A DNA stretch of 64,000 nucleotides from Lysobacter enzymogenes (lineage in GTDB: Bacteria; Pseudomonadota; Gammaproteobacteria; Xanthomonadales; Xanthomonadaceae), in assembly GCF_900106525.1 (NCBI RefSeq), contig NZ_FNOG01000003.1, positions 407,811 to 471,810 on the forward strand, read 5' to 3'. Under the pieces are notes generated by a model. The model was not told where the DNA came from. It made no database searches and saw nothing but the letters and a program-made list of their open reading frames with translations. The position numbers were made by a program, and so were the translations under genes. Shown here in pieces: positions 50,650 to 58,896 of this stretch. Within the stretch, counting starts at the first letter, position 1. The number at the start of each line of letters is the position of its first letter.

Positions 50650-52755
50650 TTACCAGATCACCACTTGCTTGTCGCCCGCGCGCACCATCGGCTGGCCCGG
50701 CTTGCACGAGAACGCCGCGGCGAAGGCCGGCAGGTTCGACGGCGCGCCGATCGCGCGCAGGTCGCTGGGCGCGTGCGGGTTGGAGGCGACCAGCACCTTC
50801 AGCAGGTCCGAGGTGTAGCGGTCGCGCCAGCTCACCGCGAAGTTGAGGAAGAAGCGCTGGTCGCGGCTGAGGCCATCGGTCTTGGGATCGGGCTTGTCGC
50901 CCACGGCCAGGCGCATCGCGTCGTAAGCCGTGGCCAGGCCGCCGAGATCGGCGATGTTCTCGCCCAAGGTCAGCTTGCCGTTGACCTTGAGCCCGGGCGC
51001 GGCTTCGTAGCCGTCGAACTGCTCGATCAGTTTCTGGCTGCGCGCGGCGAAGCCCTTGGCGTCGGCCGGCGTCCACCAGTTGGCCATGTTGCCGGTCGGG
51101 TCGAAGCGCGAGCCCTGGTCGTCGTAGCCGTGGATCATCTCGTGGCCGATCACCGCGCCGATGCCGCCGTAGTTGGCCGCTTCGTCGGCCTTCGGGTCGA
51201 AGAACGGCGGCTGCAGGATCGCCGCCGGGAACACGATCTCGTTCTGCAAGGGGTTGTAGTAGGCGTTGACCGTCTGCGGGCTCATGCCCCATTCGGTCTT
51301 GTCGACCGGCTGGCCGATCTTGCCCAGGCTCCACTTGTAGTTGAACTCGTTGGCGGCCTTGACGTTGGCGTAGTAGCTGTCGCGGCCGGTCTTCAGGCCG
51401 CTCCAGTCGCGCCACTTGTCCGGGTAGCCGATCTTCGGAGTGAAGCTGGCCCACTTCTCCAACGCTTTCTTCTTCGTCTCAGCGCTCATCCACGACAGGT
51501 TCTCGATGCGCGCCTTCAACGCGGTGCGCAACTGCTGCACCAGCGCCTGGGTCTGCGCCTTGGCTTCGGCGGGGAAGGCGACCTTGACGTAGAGCTGGCC
51601 CATCGCTTCGCCGGCCTGGTCGTCGATGCCGCCGAGCACGCGCTTCCAGCGCGCCTTGGGTTCCTTCTGCCCGCGCATGGCCTTGGCGTGGAATTCGAAG
51701 CTCTCCTGCACGAAGGCTTCGGACAGATACGGCGAAGCGGCGTCGACCGCGTGGTAGCGCAGGAACGCGCGCCAGGCCTCGATCGGCGTGTCGGCGATCA
51801 TCTTGCTGACTTCCTTGTGGAAGCCGGGCATGGCCAGAGAGAACAGCTTCGGCGTGGCCACGCCTTGCGACTGGAAGAACTGGGTCCAGGAGAAATTCGG
51901 GGTCAGCTCGTCGGCCTGGGCCGGGCTGATCGGGTTGTAGTACAGGGCGATGTCGCGCGAGAGCTGCTCGCTCGACAGCGAAGCCTGGGCCAGCCGGGTT
52001 TCGAATTCGATCACCGCCTTGGCCTGCTTTTCCGCGTCCGCGGCGCTGGCGCCGGCCAGCTCCAGCACCTTGGCCACATGCTTGCGGTAGGCCTCGAGCT
52101 TGTCGCGCTTGTCGGCGTCGAAGTAATAGCCGCGGTCGGGCAGGCCCAGGCCGCCCTGAGTGGCGTAGGCCAGGTTCACCGAGGAATTCTTGAAGTCGGC
52201 TTCGGGCGCGAAATCGAACAGCGGGTTGCGGCCGTGCGCGGCGCTCTCGCGCAGGTAGGCGGTCAACTGCTCGGGCGACGCCACCGCGTCGATCGCGGCC
52301 AGTTCGTCCTTCATCGGCGCGATGCCCTGGGCGTTGATCTTGGCCTCGTCCATGCCGGTGGCCCACAGGTCGCCGACGAGCTTTTCCACGCCGCCGGCCT
52401 TGGCGTCGGCGGCGGCCTGATCGGCGAGCTGGCGCTGGATCGCCAGCGAGCGCTCGGCCAGCACGTCCGACACGCCCCACGACGAGCGGTCGCCGGGGAT
52501 CGGGTTGGTCGCGAACCATTTGTCGTTGGCGTACTGGCCGAGGTTGTCGCAGGCGCTCTTGGCCGGGTCGAGGTCGCTGGCGGCGAAGCGCACCGGCTGC
52601 GGCAGCTTGGATTCGTCCAGCGCCAGCGCGGCGGGTGGGGCCGGCGCCGACGCGGCCTGCGGCGCGGCCGGGGCGGCGGGCTCGGGCTTGGCGCAGGCGG
52701 CCACGGCGGCGGCGACGGCCAGGGGCAGCAGCAAGTGACGGGGGCGGACGGTCAT
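50650..52755 (-). CDS. M13 family metallopeptidase, lipoprotein (active-site intact)
   Basis: 701 residues from the Met at 52755 (GGGAG 7 bp upstream). Signal LLLPLAVAAAVAACAK with a lipobox-like VAAC. Zinc site VIGHEMIHGYDDQG (HExxH) and GENIADLGGLATAYDAM (third ligand), plus NAYYNPLQNEIVFPAAILQP, and the C-terminal SCKPGQPMVRAGDKQVVIW. It is a paralogue of the gene at 19245-21365, with a nearly identical block at 51146-51445. Periplasmic peptidase for small peptides. Confidence 0.94.
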   Translation of the reverse strand: MTVRPRHLLLPLAVAAAVAACAKPEPAAPAAPQAASAPAPPAALALDESKLPQPVRFAASDLDPAKSACDNLGQYANDKWFATNPIPGDRSSWGVSDVLAERSLAIQRQLADQAAADAKAGGVEKLVGDLWATGMDEAKINAQGIAPMKDELAAIDAVASPEQLTAYLRESAAHGRNPLFDFAPEADFKNSSVNLAYATQGGLGLPDRGYYFDADKRDKLEAYRKHVAKVLELAGASAADAEKQAKAVIEFETRLAQASLSSEQLSRDIALYYNPISPAQADELTPNFSWTQFFQSQGVATPKLFSLAMPGFHKEVSKMIADTPIEAWRAFLRYHAVDAASPYLSEAFVQESFEFHAKAMRGQKEPKARWKRVLGGIDDQAGEAMGQLYVKVAFPAEAKAQTQALVQQLRTALKARIENLSWMSAETKKKALEKWASFTPKIGYPDKWRDWSGLKTGRDSYYANVKAANEFNYKWSLGKIGQPVDKTEWGMSPQTVNAYYNPLQNEIVFPAAILQPPFFDPKADEAANYGGIGAVIGHEMIHGYDDQGSRFDPTGNMANWWTPADAKGFAARSQKLIEQFDGYEAAPGLKVNGKLTLGENIADLGGLATAYDAMRLAVGDKPDPKTDGLSRDQRFFLNFAVSWRDRYTSDLLKVLVASNPHAPSDLRAIGAPSNLPAFAAAFSCKPGQPMVRAGDKQVVIW
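51146..51445. repeat. M13 paralogue direct repeat, copy 2
   Basis: Pairs with 19741-20040 (9 mismatches in 300 by hand alignment, no gap). Same orientation as copy 1, so recombination between them would delete or duplicate about 31 kb. Confidence 0.9.
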
Positions 52756-52908
52756 GGTGGAACTCCCTGGCGGCTTGGGGCGGGGCGCGGCGGACGCGCG
52801 CAATCCGGCGATGATGGACCCCGGCGCGGCTGCGGGAGGGTGTCTTCAGTCACGTGGGGTGGCGGCAGACTTTGCCCTTGTGGTGGTTTTGCGCGGGCCG
52901 GGCCCCGG

Positions 52909-53030
52909 CTTTTGTGGGAGGGGCTTCAGCCCCGATGCTGTTTTTTCGGATGGCCGCGACCTGAGACAAAAGCATCGGGGCTGAAGCCCCTCCCACAAAA
53001 GCCCAAGGCCCTCCCACAAAAGCTGAAGCC
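52909..53030. repeat. inverted repeat TTTGTGGGAGGGGCTTCAGC and complement
   Basis: Left arm 52909-52939 and right arm 52971-53001 are perfect complements over 31 bp; a third partial unit follows at about 53009-53030. It lies in the 373-bp gap between the M13 start and the RNA exonuclease-like gene. This is a third extragenic palindrome family in the window. The rest of the gap holds the divergent promoters and no gene. Confidence 0.9.
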
Positions 53031-53128
53031 TTGCCCGCGAGCGCCCGAACCCGGCAAGAGCCTGAGAAACCGCCGTGTTAATTTCAGCCCACGCTGCGGC
53101 CCCTCGCCGCGCACAGGAGTCGTATCCG

Positions 53129-54502
53129 ATGCGAGTGCATTTCCACGGCGCGGCCGGCGAGGTCACCGGCTCGCTGCACGAAGTCGAAGCCGCCGGCCAT
53201 CGCCTGCTGCTGGATTGCGGAATGATCCAGGGCAGCCCCGAGGCCGAACGCCGCAACCTCGACCCGTTCGGCTTCGACGCCGCCGCGCTCGACGCGCTGG
53301 TGATCAGCCACGCCCACATCGACCACATCGGCCGCGTGCCGCTGCTGCTCAAGCGCGGTTTCCGCGGCGAGATCCACGCCCAGGAAGCCACCGCCGACCT
53401 GATGCGGATCATGCTGCTGGATTCGGCCTCCATCGCCGAAAGCGAAGCCGAGCGCGGCAACCGCAAGCGCCGCCCCGGCGAACCGGAGCTGCAGCCGCTG
53501 TACACCCGCGACGACGTCGAAGCGACGATGCAACGCGTGCGCCCGCTGCGCTACGGCACCCCGCGCGAGATCCTGCCGGGCGTGCAGGTGACCTTCCGCG
53601 AAGCCGGCCACATCCTGGGATCGTCGGTGGTGGAAGTGCGCGCGCAAGGCCGCACCCTGGTGTTCTCCGGCGACCTCGGCCCGAAGGGCACGCCGATCCT
53701 GCGCGATCCCGAACCCATCGCCGCCGCCGATCTGGTGCTGATGGAATCGACCTACGGCGACCGCCTGCACAAGGACCGCGCCGAAACCATTCTGGAACTC
53801 GGCCGCATCCTCGAAGCGGCCTGGAACGACGGCGGCAACGTGCTGATTCCCGCGTTCGCGGTCGGCCGCAGCCAAGAGCTGCTGTATTGGTTCGCCAAGT
53901 ATTGGGACGAGTGGAAGCTCTCGCGCTGGAAGATCTTCCTCGACAGCCCGATGGCGGCGAAAGTGGTCGCCGTCTACGACCGCCACACCGAACTGTTCGA
54001 CGAAGACGCGGTGGCGGTGTGGAAGGAAAAGCCCAACCCATTCAACCTGCCCAACCTGCGCCTGACCGAATCGGCGCAGGATTCGATGGCGATCAACGCC
54101 GTCGAGCGCGGCGCGATCGTCATCGCCGGTTCCGGCATGGCCAACGCCGGCCGCATCCTGCACCACTTCCGCCAGAACCTGGACAAGCCGCAGACCCATG
54201 TGGTGTTCGTCGGCTACCAGGCCGAGGGCACGATCGGCCGGCGCCTGGTCGAGGGCGCGCAGTGGGTGCGCATCCACGGCCGCGACATCCGCGCCCGCGC
54301 CCAACGCCACACCATCGGCGGGCTGTCGGCGCATACCGACCAGCACGGGCTGATCGAGTGGTACGGCCAGATCGCCGGCCATCCGCCGCTGGCGCTGGTG
54401 CACGGCGAAGACAAGGCGCGCGAAGCGCTGGCCGGGGAGATCGGCGAGCGTTTCGGAACCCGCGTGGCGCTGGCGCGCCCCGGCCTGACGTTGGAGGTTT
54501 GA
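53129..54502 (+). CDS. MBL-fold RNA metallo-exonuclease/beta-CASP-type hydrolase
   Basis: 457 residues from the Met at 53129 (AGGAG 9 bp upstream). Metallo-beta-lactamase core: the GAAGEVTGSLHEVEAAGHRLLLDCG strand pair at the start, ALVISHAHIDHIGRVPLLLK near 60 (HxHxDH), EAGHILGSSVVEV near 160, VFSGDLGPKGTPIL near 184, then the beta-CASP region (IPAFAVGRSQELLY, DSPMAAKV, IAGSGMANAGRILHH) and the final IGGLSAHTDQHGLIEW. These enzymes (YsH1/CPSF-like) process RNA 3' ends or act as exonucleases. Followed after 1 bp by an M24 gene. Confidence 0.92.
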   Translation: MRVHFHGAAGEVTGSLHEVEAAGHRLLLDCGMIQGSPEAERRNLDPFGFDAAALDALVISHAHIDHIGRVPLLLKRGFRGEIHAQEATADLMRIMLLDSASIAESEAERGNRKRRPGEPELQPLYTRDDVEATMQRVRPLRYGTPREILPGVQVTFREAGHILGSSVVEVRAQGRTLVFSGDLGPKGTPILRDPEPIAAADLVLMESTYGDRLHKDRAETILELGRILEAAWNDGGNVLIPAFAVGRSQELLYWFAKYWDEWKLSRWKIFLDSPMAAKVVAVYDRHTELFDEDAVAVWKEKPNPFNLPNLRLTESAQDSMAINAVERGAIVIAGSGMANAGRILHHFRQNLDKPQTHVVFVGYQAEGTIGRRLVEGAQWVRIHGRDIRARAQRHTIGGLSAHTDQHGLIEWYGQIAGHPPLALVHGEDKAREALAGEIGERFGTRVALARPGLTLEV

Positions 54503-54503
54503 G

Positions 54504-55196
54504 GTGAGCGCAATCCAGAACGACGCGGCCGACCCGAAACAGCCCGACCCGAAAGAGCGCGTCGGCGCCGCCTTCGACGCCGAGGCGATGCTACGCGCGC
54601 GCGAGCTGACCTGGCAGGCGGTCGAGCGCATCCGCGCGCAGATCGTGCCGGGCATGCGCGAGTCGCAGGCGCGCGAGCTCGGCCAACGCACCCTGGTCGA
54701 ACTCGGCATGGGCCGGATCTGGCACCCGCTGTTGATCCGCTTCGGCGCCAACACCCTCAAGACCTTCCGCGAACGTCCCGACGGCGATCCGGAACTGGGC
54801 GCCAACGACATCTACTTCATCGACATGGGCGTGGTCTGGGACGGCCACGAAGGCGATTCGGGCGACACCTTCGTGGTTGGCGACGACGCCGAGATGCACG
54901 CCTGCGCCGCCGCCGCGCGCAGCTTGTTCGACGAGGTGCGCGCGCGCTGGCTCAGCGACGGCGCCAGCGGACCCGATCTGTATCGCTACGCCCAGGAACG
55001 CGCCGAGGCGATGGGCTGGCGGCTCAACCTCGACATCCAGGGCCACCGGGTCAGCGACTTCCCGCATGCGGTGTATCGCGCCGGCGACCTGGGCGAGTTC
55101 GAGGGCACGCCGGCAGCGGGGCTGTGGATTCTGGAGATCCAGATCGCCCATCCGCAGCGGCCGTTCGGGGCGTTCTACGAGGATTTGCTGGTCTGA
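54504..55196 (+). CDS. M24 (creatinase/aminopeptidase P-like) family protein
   Basis: 230 residues, GTG start with GGAGG 6 bp upstream, one base after the previous stop. Pita-bread fold: AVERIRAQIVPGMRESQARELGQ near 35, IWHPLLIRFGANTLKTF near 73, the metal Asp region NDIYFIDMGVVWDGHEGDSGDTFVVGD near 97-123 and a late LDIQGHRVSDFPHA near 173. It lacks some of the usual second-half metal motifs, so it may bind but not cleave; the family also contains non-peptidase members. Confidence 0.85.
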   Translation: MSAIQNDAADPKQPDPKERVGAAFDAEAMLRARELTWQAVERIRAQIVPGMRESQARELGQRTLVELGMGRIWHPLLIRFGANTLKTFRERPDGDPELGANDIYFIDMGVVWDGHEGDSGDTFVVGDDAEMHACAAAARSLFDEVRARWLSDGASGPDLYRYAQERAEAMGWRLNLDIQGHRVSDFPHAVYRAGDLGEFEGTPAAGLWILEIQIAHPQRPFGAFYEDLLV

Positions 55197-55250
55197 GGCG
55201 ACGCGGTCGGCGCCCGACGACCGGGCGAATTCGCATTGCAGGAAGCGGCG

Positions 55251-55835
55251 ATGAGCGAACGGATCTGGAAAGTCGCGGCGGCCGCGGTTCTGATCGCCGC
55301 GGCGGGGCTGGCGATGTTCGTGGCATCGCGCATCATCGGCGGTTCCAGGTGCACGATTCACGGCTACGTGCAAGCACAGGTGCGGACGCTGGGCGACAAG
55401 ATCTACGCCTATCGTTGCGATACCGGCCATCTTCCGCAGACGCTGCAAGCGCTGACCGAGAGCTCGCCGCTGGGGCCTTACGCGAAGGACAACGAACTGC
55501 GCGACGGCTGGGGGCGTTCGATGTACTACGAATCGAACGCGCAGCAGCAGCGCTTCGCTTTGTTTTCGCTCGGCAAGGACGGCCTGCCCGGCGGCGAAGG
55601 AGCCGATGCCGACATCGTTTTCGAGGGCAGCCAGGCGCCGCTGGATCGCGAGGAATGGTATCGCCGCGGCCAGCCGGTCGAATCCTTCGATTGCCGGCCC
55701 TATCGGTTGTCGGCGTCCGAATTGCGGGCGCTGAGCGATCTCAAGGCCGCGCAGGAGCGCGATAGCCTTTCGCGCGGCCGCGGCGACTCCAGCGCAGGCG
55801 AATGCGCTTGCGACCAATCGCCGGCAAAACAGTGA
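55251..55835 (+). CDS. GspG-like pseudopilin/secreted protein
   Basis: 194 residues from the Met at 55251 (AGGA upstream). The N-terminal hydrophobic helix AAAAVLIAAAGLAMFVASRI has no GFTLxE prepilin site, so it is a membrane anchor rather than a processed pseudopilin. The C-terminal part matches the GspG end: HLPQTLQALTESSPLGPYAKDNELRDGWGR, then MYYESNAQQQRFALFSLGKDG-type strand and GGEGADADI. Four Cys in the exported part. Stand-alone, without other type II secretion genes. Confidence 0.8.
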   Translation: MSERIWKVAAAAVLIAAAGLAMFVASRIIGGSRCTIHGYVQAQVRTLGDKIYAYRCDTGHLPQTLQALTESSPLGPYAKDNELRDGWGRSMYYESNAQQQRFALFSLGKDGLPGGEGADADIVFEGSQAPLDREEWYRRGQPVESFDCRPYRLSASELRALSDLKAAQERDSLSRGRGDSSAGECACDQSPAKQ

Positions 55836-55966
55836 ACTGAACCGCACGCAGACGGCCGCACCGAATCGATCGCGCAAACTGCGATTGCGAAAAATTTACG
55901 TACGCCGGCCCTGCCCGCAATAGCGGGTTTACGCGACCGCGGCGCACGCTGCGCCCATCGTCGTCC

Positions 55967-56398
55967 ATGGGTTCGCTTGTGAGCATCCTGATCCTGCAAG
56001 GCCGCCATCCCGCCTCCACGCCGCTGCCGTCGCCGTTCCTGCTGGAACTGCGACGCCTCGCCCAAGCGGTCGGCCGCAACCTCGAACTGCGTCCCTGCGC
56101 CAGCGTGCGCGAACTGGTCGGCAGCTTGCGCGCCGCGCGCCGCCGCCGCAGCGAGTTCGTGCTGCTGGATCCGGGCGAACTGGCGCCGCAAGCGCTGGCC
56201 GAACCCGAACCGCTGCGACAGGCGCTGGACGAACTGCCCAGCGCCTACATCGAAGTGCACGAACACAGCGCCACCACCCTCGACGACCGCCTGCGCGCGC
56301 ACGCCGCGCCGCTGGCGACCATCGTCATCAACGGCGATCTGGCGGCGAGCTATCGCATCGGCCTGGGGATCGCGCTGCGGAGGTTGGGGCGGGGTTAG
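55967..56398 (+). CDS. degenerate type II 3-dehydroquinate dehydratase-like (AroQ-fold) protein
   Basis: 143 residues. The fold pattern of AroQ is visible: strand ILILQG at the start in place of ILVLNGPNLN, LRRLAQAVGRNLELRPCASVRELVGSLRAA for the second strand and helix, FVLLDPGELAPQAL for the usual IINPGALTH, and AYIEVHEHSATTLDDRL for IEVHLSN, then TIVINGDLAASYRIGLGIALRRL. The active-site Asn, Arg and Tyr of the N-terminal loop are missing; only the catalytic His (EVH) remains. Probably not a shikimate enzyme. The start at 55967 is uncertain (GTG at 55979 also possible). Confidence 0.7.
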   Translation: MGSLVSILILQGRHPASTPLPSPFLLELRRLAQAVGRNLELRPCASVRELVGSLRAARRRRSEFVLLDPGELAPQALAEPEPLRQALDELPSAYIEVHEHSATTLDDRLRAHAAPLATIVINGDLAASYRIGLGIALRRLGRG

Positions 56399-56402
56399 GC
56401 GC

Positions 56403-57941
56403 TCACGGCGCCGCCCCTTCCTCCCGCGCCAGCCACCGCTGCATCGCATGGCGGAAGCGCGCGTTCTGCCGCTGCTGGTGCACGTATTCCTGATCGAGCG
56501 CGCGATACAGCGACCACATCACCAGCGCCAGCAGCACTGCGAACGGCAGCGCGGCGACGGTGATCGCGCTCTGCAGCGCGTCCAGGCCGCCGGCCAGCAG
56601 CAAGGTCACCGCGATCAGCGCCTGGATCGCGCCCCATACCGCGCGCCGCCACAGCGGCGGGTCGTCGCGGTCGGGGCTGGACATGCTGGCCAGCACCAGG
56701 GTGGCCGAGTCGGCCGAGGTGACGAAGAAGATCATCAGCAGCGCGATCGCGACGATCGCCAGCATGCGCGCCCACGGCAAGCTGTCGAGCAGCGAGAACA
56801 GCACCTGTTCGTAACCTTGCGCCAGCGCGCCGGTGAGGTCGGTGTCGGCGAACATCTGCGCCCACAGCGCGGTGCCGCCGAACGCGGCGAACCAGACGAA
56901 GCTCATCAGCGACGGCACCAGCACCACGCCGAACACGAATTCGCGGATGCGCCGGCCGCGCGAGATGCGGGCGATGAAGCTGCCCACGAACGGCGCCCAG
57001 GCGATCCACCACGCCCAGTAGAAGATCGTCCATTCGCCGACCCACGGGTCGCGCGAGAACGGCGCCATGCGCAGGCTCATGTTCGGCAACTGGTTGATGT
57101 AGCCGCCCAGCGTGGTGGTGAGGGTCTCGAACACGAACGCGGTGGGGCCGGCGACCAGCACGAACGCGAGCAACAGCGCCGCCAAGGCCAGATTGAGATT
57201 GCTCAGCCATTTGATGCCGCGGTGCAGGCCGGTGAGGGTCGAGGCCATGTACAGCACGAACGCCACCGCGACCACGCACAGTTGCAACGTTGGGGTGACT
57301 TGCAGGCCGAACACGCGCGACAGACCGGCGCTGATCTGGATGGTGCCGAAGCCGAGCGTGGTCGCCACGCCGATCGCGGTGGCGACCACCGCGGCCACGT
57401 CGATCAGCTGGCCGGGCCAGCGCCGGTGCCAGCTGCCGATCAGCGGCTGCAGCAGGTCGCTGATCTGGCCGCGGCCGTTGCGGTTGAACTGGAACCACGC
57501 CATCGCCAGGCCGACCAGGGCATAGATCGCCCACGGGTGCAGGCCCCAATGGAAGAACACATAGCGCATCGACGCGCGCGCGGCCTGCATGCTCTGCGGC
57601 GCCAGGCCTTCGGGCGGATGCTGATAGTGCGAGATCGGCTCGGCCGCGCCCCAGAACACCAGGCCGATGCCCATGCCGGCGGCGAACAGCATCGACAGCC
57701 AACTGGTGCGCGAGAACTCCGGCTCGGCGTCGTCGCCGCCGATGCGCAGGTCGGCGAAGCGCCCGAGCGAGAGATAGACCAGGAACAACAGCGCGGCGAA
57801 CACCACGATCAAATACAGCCAGCCGGCCTTGGCCACGGTGAGGGTCAGCGCGTGCTGGGCGGCGGCGTTGAATTCCTGCGGGATCAGCGCGCCGGCGGCG
57901 ACCAGGGCGGCGAGCAGGACGATGGACAATCGGAAAACCAA
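56403..57941 (-). CDS. BCCT family compatible-solute transporter
   Basis: 512 residues from a TTG at 57941 (GGAGAG shortly upstream); no Met lies at a sensible position, so the start is uncertain. Twelve hydrophobic helices. Family marks: SWLSMLFAAGMGIGLVFWGAAEPISHYQHPP near 96, RYVFFHWGLHPWAIYALVGLAMAWFQFNR near 130, and EWTIFYWAWWIAWAPFVGSFIARISRGRRIREF near 305 (the Trp-rich core), VWFAAFGGTALWAQ near 345. Takes up glycine betaine, choline or carnitine with Na+ or H+ for osmoprotection. Its stop is 4 bp from the convergent AroQ-like gene. Confidence 0.92.
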   Translation of the reverse strand: MVFRLSIVLLAALVAAGALIPQEFNAAAQHALTLTVAKAGWLYLIVVFAALLFLVYLSLGRFADLRIGGDDAEPEFSRTSWLSMLFAAGMGIGLVFWGAAEPISHYQHPPEGLAPQSMQAARASMRYVFFHWGLHPWAIYALVGLAMAWFQFNRNGRGQISDLLQPLIGSWHRRWPGQLIDVAAVVATAIGVATTLGFGTIQISAGLSRVFGLQVTPTLQLCVVAVAFVLYMASTLTGLHRGIKWLSNLNLALAALLLAFVLVAGPTAFVFETLTTTLGGYINQLPNMSLRMAPFSRDPWVGEWTIFYWAWWIAWAPFVGSFIARISRGRRIREFVFGVVLVPSLMSFVWFAAFGGTALWAQMFADTDLTGALAQGYEQVLFSLLDSLPWARMLAIVAIALLMIFFVTSADSATLVLASMSSPDRDDPPLWRRAVWGAIQALIAVTLLLAGGLDALQSAITVAALPFAVLLALVMWSLYRALDQEYVHQQRQNARFRHAMQRWLAREEGAAP

Positions 57942-58424
57942 AGGCTCTCTCCATGCGGGCGCGCGAGGCTTGCCGTAACGAAGGCATCGCGCGCAGGGCG
58001 CCGCCGCGCGGAGCGCGCAAGAGCGGACGGATACGATCCGGAGCCCGCGAACGCGGGCGTAGCCGACTGAGGCGGCGATGAGGGACCGACGGAGGCGTTC
58101 CGCGACGCGAGCCATGGCCGCGGCAGTGGCGGCGCAAGCGGACGCGCAGGTCCGGTGCGAGGCGGGGAACCGGGCGATTGTAGCAAAGGCGCGATTTTCG
58201 GCCTTCACATTACGCGCACCCGGTGTCTTCGAAATCGGAAAGCGCTGCGTATTCGTGCGATTTTCGGCTGGTTTTCGGCCAATCGGTCCGTTGCGCGATA
58301 CCGCCGCGAGCGGCCGATAGACCTGCGTTCCGCAACGTTTCGGATTGCACAATCGCCGCGCTGCGGCTACGTTCTTGTCGCGATCACGGATCGGACCCCG
58401 CATTCCACAGGACGGACGAAGGCG
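57942..58424. other. gene-free stretch upstream of the BCCT gene
   Basis: About 480 bp. It has a hairpin GCCCGCGA-ACGCGGGC at 58043-58058 and two copies of GCGATTTTCGGC (near 58190 and 58258). Frames are open but give no recognisable protein. It should contain the divergent promoters of the BCCT and lipoprotein genes; no riboswitch is recognised. Confidence 0.45.
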
Positions 58425-58865
58425 ATGAAGACAGCGATTCGAGTATTGGCCTTGGCCATGGGCTGCGCGTTGGCGAGCGCCTGCCAGCAGGGCGCGGATA
58501 GCGCCACTGCGCCGAAGCAGGCGGCCGCGGCGCCTTTGCAGATCGCCGCGATCCACGTCGGCCCCGGCGCCAAGGATGCACCGCCGGCGCCGCAGACCGC
58601 GCAGCAGCCGGTGCGGGTGCAGATCGACACGCGCGGCAGTTCCGCCGGTGCGCAGCTCCAGGTCAAGCTGATCGAACTCAAGAGCGGCCGGCAGGTCGGC
58701 CTGGTGGAGCGGCGCATCGTCGCCGCCGGTCCGCTCGTCACGCAGCTCAAACTGGATCCGCCTTCGACGCGCTGGAACCCCGGCCGCTATCTGATCGAAA
58801 TTTCGCTCGACGGCAAGCTCGCCGAGCAACGCGATTTCGATATCTTCGAGGCGGCGGCGAAGTAA
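58425..58865 (+). CDS. putative lipoprotein of unknown function
   Basis: 146 residues from the Met at 58425. The signal ALAMGCALASAC gives a lipobox (ASAC) with Cys at about residue 20. After an Ala/Pro/Gln-rich linker there is a beta-rich domain from residue 60 on (PVRVQIDTRGSSAGAQLQVKLIEL, QVGLVERRIVAAGPLVTQLKL, WNPGRYLIEISLDGKLAEQRDFDIFE), an immunoglobulin-like pattern as in many small envelope lipoproteins. No motif indicates a function. Convergent to the peroxidase gene with a 31-bp gap. Confidence 0.78.
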   Translation: MKTAIRVLALAMGCALASACQQGADSATAPKQAAAAPLQIAAIHVGPGAKDAPPAPQTAQQPVRVQIDTRGSSAGAQLQVKLIELKSGRQVGLVERRIVAAGPLVTQLKLDPPSTRWNPGRYLIEISLDGKLAEQRDFDIFEAAAK

Positions 58866-58896
58866 GTCCCGCGGGTCGCCTGTTGCGGCCTGCGGT

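Noticed and set aside
52909-53030. insertion-sequence end
   Set aside because: The 31-bp arms face each other over a 31-bp loop with no transposase between them; it is an extragenic palindrome.
50665-54507. 1280-codon open frame on the plus strand
   Set aside because: Antisense to the M13 gene and out of frame with the RNA exonuclease gene; composition is that of a high-GC shadow without any domain.
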